From contig CAKSQS010000001.1 of the NCBI GenBank assembly GCA_934486705.1, positions 62,001 to 126,000 on the forward strand: DNA of 64,000 nucleotides. Direction: 5' to 3'. The DNA comes from an uncultured Eubacteriales bacterium. GTDB lineage: Bacteria > Bacillota > Clostridia > Oscillospirales > Acutalibacteraceae. This document shows, piece by piece, positions 8,206 through 18,018 of this stretch. The notes under the pieces are model-generated. The model saw only the letters and a list, made by a program, of their open reading frames with translations, was not told the DNA's origin and did no database searches. Both the position numbers and the translations under genes were made by a program. How positions within the stretch are numbered: the first letter of the stretch is position 1; each line of letters begins with the position of its first letter.

Positions 8206-9882
8206 TTGTTTAACGGCGATACTTTACGCGACGCTATAATTTCCGCCGCGAATAATCTTACAAATAACCGCAAGCAAATAGACGATTTGAATGTTTTCCC
8301 CGTGCCTGACGGCGATACGGGAACAAATATGTCTATGACCCTTGCAAATTCCGCAAGAGAGCTTGAAAAGCTCAGCGGCGCTACTGCGGGGAAAGTGGCT
8401 TCGGTCAATGCGTCCGCATTGCTGAGAGGTGCGCGCGGCAACTCGGGCGTTATTACCTCCCTGCTTTTCAGGGGCTTTGCAAAGGGGCTTGACGGTGCTG
8501 AATACGCCACCGCCGAGAATATTGCCTCTGCCTTTGCTTTGGGTGTTGAGGCAGCCTATAAGGCGGTTATGAAACCCACCGAGGGCACAATACTTACCGT
8601 GGCGCGCGTTGCAAGCGAATACGCTGCCGACGCCTTGAAGGACGGAAAGGACGCTTTGGGTGTTTTTGAAACGGCTATTGAGGGCGCTAAAAAGGCGCTT
8701 GCCGAAACACCCGAGCTTTTGCCCACGCTTAAAAAAGCGGGCGTGGTAGACGCGGGCGGCAAGGGCTTTGTTACAATACTTGAGGGTATGCTCTCGGTAT
8801 TTAAGGACGGGGTTATGATTCGCTCCGAGGTAACCGCAGAGGCAGAGCCCGCAAATGAGGGCGGCTCTGTAAACGCCGCAGGCGAATACGAGACCGAAAT
8901 AACCTTTACCTACTGCACCGAGTTTATAGTAAATCGCAACCCCGAGTGCGAAAAAGAGCCGCACGAATTAAGGGCTTACCTTGAATCTATAGGCGACTGC
9001 GTAGTGGTGGTGGACGACGAGGAAATTATTAAGGTTCACGTTCACACCGACCACCCCGGCAACGCTATTGAAAACGGTCTTACCTTCGGTCAGCTTGTTC
9101 ACCTTAAAATAGAAAATATGCGCGACCAGCACGAAAGAGCCAAGCACGATGCGGAAAACGCGCGCAAAAAGCCGCCGAAGAGCGCCGACCTTACCGAGAC
9201 ATTTGAGCCTGTAGAGCCGACTAAGCCCGTAGGCTTTGTATCGGTTTGCGCGGGCGAGGGCATTGCCGCTTTGTTTAAGGATTTGGGCGTTGATACCATA
9301 GTTTCGGGCGGTCAGACCATGAACCCGAGCACCGACAATATTTTAAAGGCTATTGAGGCTACCCCCGCCGAGACGGTTTACGTGCTGCCTAACAATAAAA
9401 ATATCATTATGGCGGCGGAGCAGGCTATTCCGATAAGCACCCGCAAGGTAATAGTTATACACACCCGCACCATTCCGCAGGGTATAACCGCAATGCTTTC
9501 TTACGATCCCGAAACGGACGACGAGGCAAATGCCATTGAAATGCAGAACGCCACCGAGCGCGTTGCTACGGGGCAGATCACCTTTGCCGCGCGCGATTCC
9601 GATTTTGACGGTCATAAAATAAAGCAGGGCGAGCTGCTTTGTATGGTGGGCGGAAAAATAGCTTTTACCGATACCGAGCTTGAACGCGGCGTTATGCGGC
9701 TTTTAAAGCAGATGATAAAACGCGACAGCGCTTTCCTTACCGTTATGTACGGCGAGGACGTAACCGACGAGCAGGCGGCGGCGCTTGAAGAAGAAATACG
9801 GAATAAATACGGCGCCAAGACCGAAATAACCTTTATAAAGGGCGGTCAGCCGGTTTACTACTATATTATTTCCGTTGAATAA
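8206..9882 (+). CDS. DAK2-domain protein, fatty-acid kinase A (FakA/YloV) type
   Basis: The N-terminal half (about residues 1-200) is a DhaL/DAK2 ATP-binding domain with NVFPVPDGDTGTNM and later DAGGKGF. The remainder matches the YloV/FakA middle and C-terminal domain, including VVVVDDEEIIKVHVHT and GGQTMNPST. FakA phosphorylates fatty acids presented by a separate FakB (DegV-type) protein; no FakB is present in this window. At 558 aa the length is normal. The start is TTG 8206 after AAGGAG. It is followed by recG at 12 bases, the usual Firmicute order. Confidence 0.93.
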   Translation: MFNGDTLRDAIISAANNLTNNRKQIDDLNVFPVPDGDTGTNMSMTLANSARELEKLSGATAGKVASVNASALLRGARGNSGVITSLLFRGFAKGLDGAEYATAENIASAFALGVEAAYKAVMKPTEGTILTVARVASEYAADALKDGKDALGVFETAIEGAKKALAETPELLPTLKKAGVVDAGGKGFVTILEGMLSVFKDGVMIRSEVTAEAEPANEGGSVNAAGEYETEITFTYCTEFIVNRNPECEKEPHELRAYLESIGDCVVVVDDEEIIKVHVHTDHPGNAIENGLTFGQLVHLKIENMRDQHERAKHDAENARKKPPKSADLTETFEPVEPTKPVGFVSVCAGEGIAALFKDLGVDTIVSGGQTMNPSTDNILKAIEATPAETVYVLPNNKNIIMAAEQAIPISTRKVIVIHTRTIPQGITAMLSYDPETDDEANAIEMQNATERVATGQITFAARDSDFDGHKIKQGELLCMVGGKIAFTDTELERGVMRLLKQMIKRDSAFLTVMYGEDVTDEQAAALEEEIRNKYGAKTEITFIKGGQPVYYYIISVE

Positions 9883-9894
9883 AGGAGAAAAATT

Positions 9895-11922
9895 ATGCTG
9901 ACGGCTTCCACCGACATAAGGTTTCTAAAGGGCGTGGGTGAAAAGCGGGCAGAATTATTGCAGAAAAAGGGCATCGATACCGTCGGTGCTCTTTTGCGCT
10001 TTTACCCGCGCGCATATCTTGATTGGCAGAATATAACCCCCATTTCGGAATGCCCCGAGGGCGAAAACGTATGCGTTAGGGCAGAGATTACTTCCCCCGT
10101 TAAAACGGTGAATATCCGCCGCGGTATGACCCTTTATAAATTCGCCGCCGCTGACGACAGCGGCGTAATTGAAGTAACCCTTTTTAACCGAAAGTACCTT
10201 GCCGAAAATTTAAGAACGGGGCGCAGCTATTTGTTTTACGGCAAATTGGGCTACGGAATAACTCTGCGCCAAATGTCGTCCCCCGAAATAATGCCGGCGG
10301 AATATATGGGCATAGAGCCGGTTTACGCCGCAACCGAGGGCTTAAGCTCCAAAACGATTGAAAAAATAATGAAAAACGCGCTTGTATATGCCGACGGTAT
10401 GGCGGACGTAATACCCGAAAGCATACGGGAGAAAAACGGGCTGTGCGATTTTAAAACGGCGCTTAAAAGCATACATTTTCCGCTTGAAAGGCAGGCGCTT
10501 GAAAGCGCAAAGCGCCGCCTGGTTTTTGAGGAGCTTTTTGTTTTGCAAACGGGGCTTTTGTTTTTAAAGCGCCGCAAAAGAGAGCTTGCGGGCTGCACCG
10601 TTAAAAAAAACCTGCTTGAAGAGTTTAAAAAGACCCTCTCCTTTAAGCTGACCGGCGCTCAGGAAAGGGTTATAAACGAATGTCTTTCCGATATGATGTC
10701 TCCGCGCCCTATGAACAGGCTGATACAGGGGGACGTGGGCAGCGGAAAAACTGCGGTTGCCGCCGCGCTTATGTATATATCGGCGGGAAACGGATTTCAG
10801 TCGGCTTTAATGGCGCCAACGGAGCTGCTTGCCGAGCAGCACTTTAAAACGCTTTGCAAAATTACCGAAAACAGCGGCATTAAATGCGCGCTGCTTACAG
10901 GCTCGCTTACCAAAAAGCAAAAGGACGAGGTAAAGGCGGGGCTTAAAAGCGGCGAAATAAAGGTTGCGGTGGGCACGCACGCGCTGCTTACCGACGATGT
11001 GGAGTTTGAAAATTTAGGGCTTGTGGTGACTGACGAGCAGCACCGCTTCGGCGTGGGTCAGCGCGGCAGGCTTTCGTCAAAGGGCAATAACCCGCACACG
11101 CTTGTTATGTCCGCCACACCCATACCGCGCACGTTGGGGCTTATAATTTACGGCGACCTTGATATAAGCATAATAGACGAATACCCCGCAGGCAGGCAGA
11201 AAATCGCGACCTATTGCGTTGACTCCTCATATAACGAACGCGTTTATAACTATATAAAAAAATTCATCGCCGAGGGGCGGCAGGCGTACATAGTCTGCCC
11301 TCTCGTAGATGAAAATGAGGATTTGGGTATAAAATCGGCAAGTGAATATTATAAGGAATTAAGCGAAAATCAGTTTAAAAACTATACCGTGGGACTGCTG
11401 CACGGCAAAATGAAAGCGAAGGATAAAGAAAGCGTTATGCGGCGGTTTGCCGCAGGGGAAATACAGCTGCTTATTTCAACCACCGTAATAGAGGTGGGCA
11501 TAGACGTGCCGAACGCCGCCTTAATGGTAATAGAAAATGCCGAGCGTTTCGGGCTTTCGCAGCTGCACCAGCTGCGCGGCAGAATAGGCAGGGGGGAGTA
11601 CAGCTCTGCCTGTATACTTATTTCGGACGTTAAATCGGGCGATACAAAGCGGCGGCTTGACGTTATAAAAAACAATACCGACGGCTTTAAAATTGCCGAC
11701 GAGGATTTAAAGCTGCGCGGGCCGGGCGACTTTTTGGGCTCGCGCCAGCACGGTCTGCCCGATATGAAAATAGCCGATATTTTCGCCGACCGCGAAACCC
11801 TGCACTTAGCGGGAAAAGAGGCAGAGGAGCTTATAAAGCGCGACCCCGCGCTGCACGACCCCGAAAATGCGGGGCTGCGCGCTGAAATAGCCGCGCTGTT
11901 TTGCAGGCTTAACGGAAATTAA
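9895..11922 (+). CDS. recG: ATP-dependent DNA helicase RecG
   Basis: RecG reverses stalled replication forks and unwinds branched DNA. The N-terminal wedge/OB region (about residues 1-200) is followed by a superfamily-2 helicase core: Walker A GDVGSGKTAVAA, DEQHRFG (Walker B region), SATPIPRTLG, and motif VI QLRGRIGRG. The RecG C-terminal signature GPGDFLGSRQHGLP is present. It is complete at 675 aa. AAAGGAG precedes the ATG. It ends this plus-strand run and converges with the gene at 11928. Confidence 0.98.
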   Translation: MLTASTDIRFLKGVGEKRAELLQKKGIDTVGALLRFYPRAYLDWQNITPISECPEGENVCVRAEITSPVKTVNIRRGMTLYKFAAADDSGVIEVTLFNRKYLAENLRTGRSYLFYGKLGYGITLRQMSSPEIMPAEYMGIEPVYAATEGLSSKTIEKIMKNALVYADGMADVIPESIREKNGLCDFKTALKSIHFPLERQALESAKRRLVFEELFVLQTGLLFLKRRKRELAGCTVKKNLLEEFKKTLSFKLTGAQERVINECLSDMMSPRPMNRLIQGDVGSGKTAVAAALMYISAGNGFQSALMAPTELLAEQHFKTLCKITENSGIKCALLTGSLTKKQKDEVKAGLKSGEIKVAVGTHALLTDDVEFENLGLVVTDEQHRFGVGQRGRLSSKGNNPHTLVMSATPIPRTLGLIIYGDLDISIIDEYPAGRQKIATYCVDSSYNERVYNYIKKFIAEGRQAYIVCPLVDENEDLGIKSASEYYKELSENQFKNYTVGLLHGKMKAKDKESVMRRFAAGEIQLLISTTVIEVGIDVPNAALMVIENAERFGLSQLHQLRGRIGRGEYSSACILISDVKSGDTKRRLDVIKNNTDGFKIADEDLKLRGPGDFLGSRQHGLPDMKIADIFADRETLHLAGKEAEELIKRDPALHDPENAGLRAEIAALFCRLNGN

Positions 11923-11927
11923 GCTAA

Positions 11928-12596
11928 TTATATTAGGTAAAGCCCCGAATCAAGCACGGCAAAGCGATAATCGCCGACCTTTACATAGCGGCGAATCGGT
12001 TCTTCAAAATCCTCATAGTCAAAAACGCTGTAGCTGTTAAGGTTAACCTGTATAAGCTTTGCAGAGCCCGAGTTGCATACCATAATGTTATCCCCCTCAA
12101 CAAAAAGCCCTTCGGGGCGGTTGAAGGGGGATTTATTTCCGCCTATCCTCAACTCCTCGCGCATGGTGGAAAGGTTGTAGCGCAAAAGCACATTGCACTC
12201 GGGAAAGCTTGCCCAGAGCGTGTTTTTATAAAGCGCAATATCCGCCGCAGCGCTGCCGCGGTATTTAAGCTCGCCCGACCAAAGCAGCGTGGCGTCATTA
12301 TCCAAAAGGGCGGCACTGCCGTTATCTTCAAGCAGAAAAACCTTGCTGTTGGGCAGAACTATTGATTTTGCGGTGATGTAATTGCCGCAGAACATAGCGG
12401 TAGCCTTGTAGTTATTTCCGAATTTGGTAAGCAGGTATATATTCCGCGCAACGTCGGTAAAATGCCCGTTTTCAAAGGAAATCATTTTATAGGAGACAAT
12501 GGTGTTTTCGTCAATAACATCCTTGCAGTAGGAAAAGATTATGCCGTCCGACAGCGGCAGCACGTCAAACACCTTGCCCGAAAATATTTTTTTCAT
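11928..12596 (-). CDS. hypothetical protein, possible beta-propeller-like repeats
   Basis: I do not recognise this 222-aa protein. It has no signal peptide or membrane segment. The sequence is rich in short beta-strand-like stretches with recurring patterns such as LLEDNGSAALLDNDATLLW, ALYKNTLWASFPE and PEGLFVEGDNIMVCNSGSAKLIQVNL, which resemble NHL/WD-like blades; that is a structural guess. It lies 15 bases after the methionine gamma-lyase-like gene on the same strand, so it is probably in that operon. Confidence 0.6.
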   Translation of the reverse strand: MKKIFSGKVFDVLPLSDGIIFSYCKDVIDENTIVSYKMISFENGHFTDVARNIYLLTKFGNNYKATAMFCGNYITAKSIVLPNSKVFLLEDNGSAALLDNDATLLWSGELKYRGSAAADIALYKNTLWASFPECNVLLRYNLSTMREELRIGGNKSPFNRPEGLFVEGDNIMVCNSGSAKLIQVNLNSYSVFDYEDFEEPIRRYVKVGDYRFAVLDSGLYLI

Positions 12597-12611
12597 TTGT
12601 TTTCACTTCCG

Positions 12612-13889
12612 TTATAGCTTTATTTCGCCGACTTCGAGCATTTTCTGCGCGGCAAGCAGCACCCCCGCGTGCGCGCTGTGGAAATTAAGTCCGCCCTGCA
12701 TCCAAGCGGCATAGGGCGGGCGCAGCGGTCCGTCTGCCGAGAGCTCTATCGACGCGCCCATTGTAAACGCGCCCGCCGCCATTATAACCTTGTCGTCATA
12801 GCCCGGCATATCCCAAGGCTCGGGGGTTACAAATGCGTCAACCGGGGCGCCGCTTTGCATACCGCGGCAAAAGGCGATAAGCCCCTCAGCCGTGCCGAGG
12901 GTCACGCACTGAATAATGTCTCCGCGGCAGTCTGTCGGCTCGGGAGTTACCGCAAAGCCCAAGGCTTTGAAAAGAGCGGATGCGAAAACGGCGGTCTTCA
13001 CAGCCTCGCCCACAACGTGCGGGGCGGAGAAAAGCCCCATATATAATTCTCTGCTGTGCCCCAGTGTCGCGCCCGCCTCGCGCCCCACGCCGGGGCAGGT
13101 AAGCCTGTAGGCGCATTTCTCTATAAGCTCGTGCTTGCCCGCAATATATCCGCCCGTGGGGGCAATTCCGCCGCCCGGGTTTTTAATAAGCGAGCCCGCA
13201 ATAATATCCGCGCCGACCTCGCACGGCTCTTGCTTTTCGGTAAATTCGCCGTAGCAGTTATCCACCATTATAATGCTTTTCGGGGAGACCTCGCGCACTA
13301 TATTGCACAGCTCGTGTATTTTCTCTATTGTAAGGCTGGGTCTTGTGCTGTACCCGCGCGAGCGCTGAATGTACGCCATTTTGTAGGTACTTGCGGCAAG
13401 CTCCTTTTTTATTGCCGCTTTATCGGGCGTGCCGTCGGGCAGCAGCGCTATTTCGTTATATTCAACCCCGAAATCGGCAAGAGAGCCGTCGGTTTTTTCG
13501 TCAATTCCGAAAACGCCCGTAATTGTGTCGTACGGTCTGCCCGTAAGCACCAAAACCTTATCGCCCGGGCGCAAAAGCCCGAAAAGCGCCACCGTTAAGG
13601 TGTGCGTGCCCGAAACAAAATTGTGGCGTATTAAAGAATCTTCCGCGCCCATAGCGTCCGCCATAACGCGCTCTAAAATCTCGCGCCCGCGGTCGTCGTA
13701 GCCGTAGCCCGTAGAGCCTGCAAACGACGATTCGGTAACGCCGTTTTTAATAAACGCCGAAAGCATTTTAAGCTGATTGTATTCGGTTATATCGTCTATT
13801 CCTTTAAATCGCGGGGAAATTTCCGCAAGTATTTTTTCATCCAACCGCATTAAGCGCTCGTCTATATTAAAAAAATTGTTTATGTTCAC
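12612..13889 (-). CDS. PLP-dependent methionine gamma-lyase-like family protein (aluminium-resistance/YnbB type)
   Basis: At 425 aa this is a fold-type I PLP enzyme of the family annotated as methionine gamma-lyase-like or aluminium-resistance protein. Visible motifs are FVSGTHTLTVALFGLLRPGD, IIMVDNCYGEF (Asp binding the PLP ring) and GSLIKNPGGGIAPTGGYIAG, whose Lys is the likely Schiff-base residue. Its substrate is unknown. The start codon overlaps the stop of the acetyltransferase-like gene by 4 bases, indicating coupling. Confidence 0.9.
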   Translation of the reverse strand: MNINNFFNIDERLMRLDEKILAEISPRFKGIDDITEYNQLKMLSAFIKNGVTESSFAGSTGYGYDDRGREILERVMADAMGAEDSLIRHNFVSGTHTLTVALFGLLRPGDKVLVLTGRPYDTITGVFGIDEKTDGSLADFGVEYNEIALLPDGTPDKAAIKKELAASTYKMAYIQRSRGYSTRPSLTIEKIHELCNIVREVSPKSIIMVDNCYGEFTEKQEPCEVGADIIAGSLIKNPGGGIAPTGGYIAGKHELIEKCAYRLTCPGVGREAGATLGHSRELYMGLFSAPHVVGEAVKTAVFASALFKALGFAVTPEPTDCRGDIIQCVTLGTAEGLIAFCRGMQSGAPVDAFVTPEPWDMPGYDDKVIMAAGAFTMGASIELSADGPLRPPYAAWMQGGLNFHSAHAGVLLAAQKMLEVGEIKL

Positions 13890-14569
13890 TTTCTCACCTT
13901 ATAACCGGCCGTGTAAAGCCTTTTAAATCCGTATTTTTCATAAAATCCCGCAAGCGGCGGCTTGCAGCATAAAAGCATTTGCCGCCCGCCGTTTTTGCAT
14001 AGTATCGCTTTAAGTGCCTGCCCGCCGCAGCCTTTTTCAAGGCTTGCAAGCCCGCAAAGCAGGGCGTAATTTCCCGTATTAAAAGAAACTGCGGCGCATT
14101 TATTTTTAATTCCCCAAAGTGAAGCCCCGCCCCTGTTCAGTCGGCGGCAAAAATCCACCGCAAAGTGGGGGTAATCGGGTACATCCAACCCTGCGGCGGA
14201 AAAAACCTCGTAAATATCCTTGCTCGAAAGCCTGTCCCCCATATCGGAAAGCGGGGAAGTATCAATGTAAAGCCCCATTACCTCCGCCGTTTCGCCAGGC
14301 TGTATTCCCAGTTTTTCAAATGTTGCGCTGGCGGTAAAAACCGTTCGGGGGTTAAGCATTTTAATAAATTCGGCAAGCTCTTCTGTATCACCGCCGCCGT
14401 AAGAAACGGTCATATTGCCGTCCGATAAGGAAATATATGTTTCCTCGCCCGTCTGCTGCCAAAAATAAGTATCGGGGTCTTCTTTGTAGCAATCAAAAAG
14501 GCACTTTATTCTTATATACTCCGCCGTCGGTTTTGAAACCTCGGGCAGAGCGTTTACAAGCCTTATCAT
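13886..14569 (-). CDS. GNAT-like acetyltransferase family protein
   Basis: The C-terminal half of this 227-aa protein resembles a GNAT fold: a central strand with CAAVSFNTGNYALLCGLAS, then GCGGQALKAIL where acetyl-CoA would bind, and FYEKYGFKRL near the end. The N-terminal half is not recognised. The usual Q/RxxGxG/A motif is degenerate (GCGGQA), so catalysis is uncertain. It overlaps both neighbours by 4 bases, so it belongs to a tight minus-strand operon with the two M42 peptidases and the PLP enzyme. Confidence 0.7.
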   Translation of the reverse strand: MIRLVNALPEVSKPTAEYIRIKCLFDCYKEDPDTYFWQQTGEETYISLSDGNMTVSYGGGDTEELAEFIKMLNPRTVFTASATFEKLGIQPGETAEVMGLYIDTSPLSDMGDRLSSKDIYEVFSAAGLDVPDYPHFAVDFCRRLNRGGASLWGIKNKCAAVSFNTGNYALLCGLASLEKGCGGQALKAILCKNGGRQMLLCCKPPLAGFYEKYGFKRLYTAGYKVRK

Positions 14570-15573
14570 TCAATTTCGCCGCTGCAAATGCCTTTAAGCA
14601 TATATTCCGCAAGCCGCAGCGCGTTTTCAATATCGCTCTTATCCGCAACCGAGGCGGGTGAATGAATGTACCTGCACGGAACGGAAATAGCCAGCGTGCG
14701 CACGCCGCCGCGGCTTGTATGCACCGAGCCCGAGTTGTTGCCGCCCGCAACCGCCGCCTTGGGCTGGCAGGTTATGCCGCTTTTAAGGGCGGCGTTATAG
14801 TAGGCTTTATCGTAAACAGTAGCTCTGTCCATAAATGAGACGGCAGGACCGCCGCCTAAAGCGCAGACTCTTCTTGATAATTCAACGCCCGCAATATCCG
14901 CCGCCGTAGTGCCCTCAAGCACAATTGCCGCATCGGGTGCTACGGTGTAAGCCGCCGCCTTTGCGCCGCGAAGACCCACTTCTTCCTGAACCGAGAAAAC
15001 GGCGTAAAAATCATACTCTGCCTCTTTTAAAAGCATAGTTATAAGCACCGCGCAGCCTATGCGGTCGTCAAGCGCCTTTGATTTTATTTTATCGCCCGCG
15101 TCGGTATATTCCCCGCAAATCACGGCGCGGTCACCGGGGGAAACCAGCTTTAAAGCATCCGCCTTAGAAGAAGCGCCTATGTCGATATAAAGCGAGTGCG
15201 GGTCTGGCAGTTTTTTGCGCTCGTCGGCGGAAATTAAGTGTATAGGCTTGCCCGAGATAACACCGTTTATGCCGTTTATTATAACGCGGCGGAACATAAG
15301 AATTGATGTATCAATTCCGCCCACGGCGGAAAATTTCAAAAAACCGTCGTCCGTAATATATGTTACTATTAAGCCGACCTCGTCCATATGCGCGTCAAGC
15401 ATAACCTTTTTTGCGGGCGTTTTTTTGCCCTTTTTAAAGGCTATAATGCTGCCGAGCGGGTCGATTTTGTATTCGCAGTGATTTTCTATTTTATTTATAA
15501 TATAGTCTCTTACCGCCGTTTCATCCCCCGAAACAGCGTTAAGTGTGCATAGCTCTTTTAAAATCTCAAGCAT
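14566..15573 (-). CDS. M42 family metallo-aminopeptidase (first of two)
   Basis: This is a co-catalytic di-metal aminopeptidase of the M42 (glutamyl aminopeptidase/TET) family, 335 aa. Metal-binding and catalytic motifs are DAHMDEVG, ALDDRIGCA, VQEEVGLRGA, VLEG and the terminal IHSP His. M42 enzymes act in the cytoplasm as large oligomers that trim peptides. The third metal region has Glu (VLEG) where its neighbour has Asp (AVDV). It overlaps the next M42 gene by 8 bases; the pair probably arose by tandem duplication followed by divergence. Confidence 0.93.
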   Translation of the reverse strand: MLEILKELCTLNAVSGDETAVRDYIINKIENHCEYKIDPLGSIIAFKKGKKTPAKKVMLDAHMDEVGLIVTYITDDGFLKFSAVGGIDTSILMFRRVIINGINGVISGKPIHLISADERKKLPDPHSLYIDIGASSKADALKLVSPGDRAVICGEYTDAGDKIKSKALDDRIGCAVLITMLLKEAEYDFYAVFSVQEEVGLRGAKAAAYTVAPDAAIVLEGTTAADIAGVELSRRVCALGGGPAVSFMDRATVYDKAYYNAALKSGITCQPKAAVAGGNNSGSVHTSRGGVRTLAISVPCRYIHSPASVADKSDIENALRLAEYMLKGICSGEIE

Positions 15574-16576
15574 TCAAAAGCCCTCCCGACAAAATGTATT
15601 TTGCGAGCAGCTTAGCAGAGCTTTCAATATCCGCAAGGCTTATTGTTTCAACCTCTGTGTGCATATTGCGCAACGGAATTGAAACGGTGCAGGTTTTAGC
15701 GCCGCTTTCGGCAACCGAGAGCACGTCCGCGTTAGTTCCCGTTCTGCCGCCCATAACTTCGGGGGCGTAGTCAATTCCGTTTTCCGCAGCAACCTTGCAA
15801 AGCTTTTTGGAAACGCCGCCGTCAAGCACGGGGGAAAAGCCTATCATAGGTCCGCCGCCTAATTTGCCGCATTCCTCCGCAGATATTCCTATACCGTCAC
15901 CAAAGGTAACGTCAACCGCTATTACTTCATCGGGGCGTATACCGAAGGATGCCGCGGCAGCGCCGCGCATACCAAGCTCCTCAGCATCGCTGAAAAGCAG
16001 CACCATGTTGCAGGGCAGCGCTTTATCCGCCAATAATTCCGCCGCTTTTAAAAGGCAGGCAACGCCCGCGCGGTCATCAAACGAGCGGCCTGTTACAAGC
16101 CCGCCCGAAAGCTCGGCAGGCTCTGCCGAAAATGTAATGTAATCGCCGAGTGACACTGAATCTTTAGCCTTAGCGCCTAACATTGTATCAAGCTTTATGT
16201 TTGCTATGTCGGAATACTCTACCTCCCCGCTTGCAAGGTGCGGCGGGGTGCTGCAAAAAACAGCGGGAATATTTTTCTTACCGTGCACCGTAACGGCGCG
16301 GGCGGGCAGGGCGCGCAGGTCTATGCCGCCGCAGCAGGCGGCGGTAATAAAGCCCTCGTCGTCAATATCGGTAACGGTAAACGCCACCTGGTCTATGTGC
16401 GCGTCAAGCAAGACAGTATAATCGGCAGCGCCCTTTATTTTACCTATAACCGCCGCGCCGCGCCTTTCAACATCGGCATATTTTTTAAGCTCCTCGGCGG
16501 CGTAATCAGCCGCGTCATGTACAGCCCCTACCGAATCAAGGCTTGAAAGCTTGAATAAAACCTCTTTAATATTCAT
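15566..16576 (-). CDS. M42 family metallo-aminopeptidase (second of two)
   Basis: This second M42 peptidase (336 aa) carries DAHIDQVAF, SFDDRAGVACLL, SDAEELGMRGA, AVDV and LRNMHTEVE, so all metal ligands and the catalytic Glu appear intact. It differs from its neighbour in the PDZ-like insertion and is not a recent copy. Its start abuts the murD stop (ATG 16576 overlaps it by one base), suggesting a single transcript from the murD promoter through these peptidases. Confidence 0.93.
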   Translation of the reverse strand: MNIKEVLFKLSSLDSVGAVHDAADYAAEELKKYADVERRGAAVIGKIKGAADYTVLLDAHIDQVAFTVTDIDDEGFITAACCGGIDLRALPARAVTVHGKKNIPAVFCSTPPHLASGEVEYSDIANIKLDTMLGAKAKDSVSLGDYITFSAEPAELSGGLVTGRSFDDRAGVACLLKAAELLADKALPCNMVLLFSDAEELGMRGAAAASFGIRPDEVIAVDVTFGDGIGISAEECGKLGGGPMIGFSPVLDGGVSKKLCKVAAENGIDYAPEVMGGRTGTNADVLSVAESGAKTCTVSIPLRNMHTEVETISLADIESSAKLLAKYILSGGLLNA

Positions 16577-17955
16577 TACAGCTTATTTACCAGGTCCTTA
16601 TAGTAGTTTCCGCGCGCCACAAAATTCGGGAACATATCAAAGCTGGCGCAGGCGGGGCTTAAGGTCACAATATCGCCTGAAACAGCGTCCTTATGCGCGG
16701 CGGCTACAGCCTCGTCAATATTTTTAACCCTTACAATTTCGGGCTCGCCCTTGTAATTTTCGTCGGCGCGGACGCATTTTTCAATCTTTTCGGCGGTATT
16801 TCCGCACAGGTAGAGCTTTTTAACCTTTTCTATAATGTAAGGTATCATAGGCTCAAAGGGTATGTGCTTATCATACCCGCCCGCTATAAGCAGCACCTTA
16901 CGGTCAAAGGCTTTAAGCCCCGCTATGGTGCGGGTGGGGCTGGATGCTATTGAATCGTTGTAATACTTAACGCCGTCAAGCTCGCGCACAAATTCAATTC
17001 TGTGCTCAACGCCCTTAAACTCGTGCGCCACGCGCTTTATTGAGTCTATGCCCACATAGCCCCAAACCGCCGCTATCGCCGCTAAATAATTCGCTACGTT
17101 GTGGTCGCCGAGCACCGCTATTTCGCTGCGGTGCATAATGGGCGCGTCGATCCCGCGGTACGCCATATGAATAGTGCCGTCGGTATCAAGCCACGCGCCG
17201 TTTTTAAGCGGCTGCTCCATACTGAACGAGAGCGATTGTCCGCGAACATACTTTCTGAACTCGCGGGTTATATCGTTATCGCGGTTGAGCACCGTGCGCG
17301 AAAATGCGTTTTGGTGCAGAAGTATATTTTTCTTCGCTTCAACGTATTCGTCCATATCCTTATGAATATCAAGGTGATTGGGCGCTACATTGGTAACTAC
17401 CGCCACATCGGGGCTTTTGCGCATTGATATAAGCTGGAATGACGAAAGCTCGGCCACCACGAAATCCTCGGGCTTTATGCTTTCAATTTCGGGAAGTAAC
17501 GGCTTGCCTATATTGCCGCCGAGGTGCACCGTTTTACCTTCTGCCTCCAGCATTTTGGCAATAAGGGTGGTGGTGGTGGTTTTTCCGTCCGACCCGGTAA
17601 CGGCGAATATCGTTGCGGGGCAGAGGTCGAAAAACACTTCCATTTCGCTGGTGACCGCAATTCCCTTTTTGCGCGCCGCCTCAAGCTCAGGCAAATTAAA
17701 GTTCATACCCGGCGTGCGGAATATAATATCAACCTCTAAATTATCAAGGTAACCGTCGCCGAGGCGGAGCGCAGCGCCCGCGTTTTCAAGTTCATCGGCC
17801 AACGCGCCTATTTGCTCGCGGCTGCGGCGGTCGCAGGCGTAGACCGTCGCTCCCTTATTTAAAAAATTCAAAATAAGCGGAGTGTTGCTCACCCCTATGC
17901 CGCACATTGCTATTTTTTTACCGTTTATCTGTTTAAAAAACTGTTTGCAATCCAA
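16576..17955 (-). CDS. murD: UDP-N-acetylmuramoyl-L-alanine--D-glutamate ligase
   Basis: MurD adds D-Glu to UDP-MurNAc-L-Ala in cytoplasmic peptidoglycan synthesis. The Mur ligase ATP site GSDGKTTTTTL, the Rossmann-like start CGIGVSNTP, YNDSIASSPTRT and the C-terminal SPACASFDMFPNF are all present. The frame is open upstream to 18021, but that extension contains a complete promoter. I therefore choose TTG 17955, which has GGGGG 8 bases upstream and gives about 459 aa, the usual MurD length. Confidence 0.95.
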   Translation of the reverse strand: MDCKQFFKQINGKKIAMCGIGVSNTPLILNFLNKGATVYACDRRSREQIGALADELENAGAALRLGDGYLDNLEVDIIFRTPGMNFNLPELEAARKKGIAVTSEMEVFFDLCPATIFAVTGSDGKTTTTTLIAKMLEAEGKTVHLGGNIGKPLLPEIESIKPEDFVVAELSSFQLISMRKSPDVAVVTNVAPNHLDIHKDMDEYVEAKKNILLHQNAFSRTVLNRDNDITREFRKYVRGQSLSFSMEQPLKNGAWLDTDGTIHMAYRGIDAPIMHRSEIAVLGDHNVANYLAAIAAVWGYVGIDSIKRVAHEFKGVEHRIEFVRELDGVKYYNDSIASSPTRTIAGLKAFDRKVLLIAGGYDKHIPFEPMIPYIIEKVKKLYLCGNTAEKIEKCVRADENYKGEPEIVRVKNIDEAVAAAHKDAVSGDIVTLSPACASFDMFPNFVARGNYYKDLVNKL

Positions 17956-17989
17956 GCTAATTGCCCCCAATATATCTTTATACTCTTCT

Positions 17990-18018
17990 ATTATACTTAA
18001 AGTAACGGAAAATATCAA
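17990..18018 (-). promoter_or_regulatory. promoter of murD operon
   Basis: On the minus strand TTGATA (18018-18013) and TATAAT (17995-17990) are 17 bases apart. Transcription would start near 17983, inside the longer open frame, which excludes the upstream ATG at 18021 and supports the TTG start at 17955. Confidence 0.82.

Noticed and set aside
8224..8964. 246-codon minus-strand frame opposite the FakA-like gene
   Set aside because: It mirrors a conserved gene, with no ribosome site and no recognisable domain.
12669..13598. Plus-strand frames opposite the PLP enzyme
   Set aside because: Shadows of a conserved coding region.
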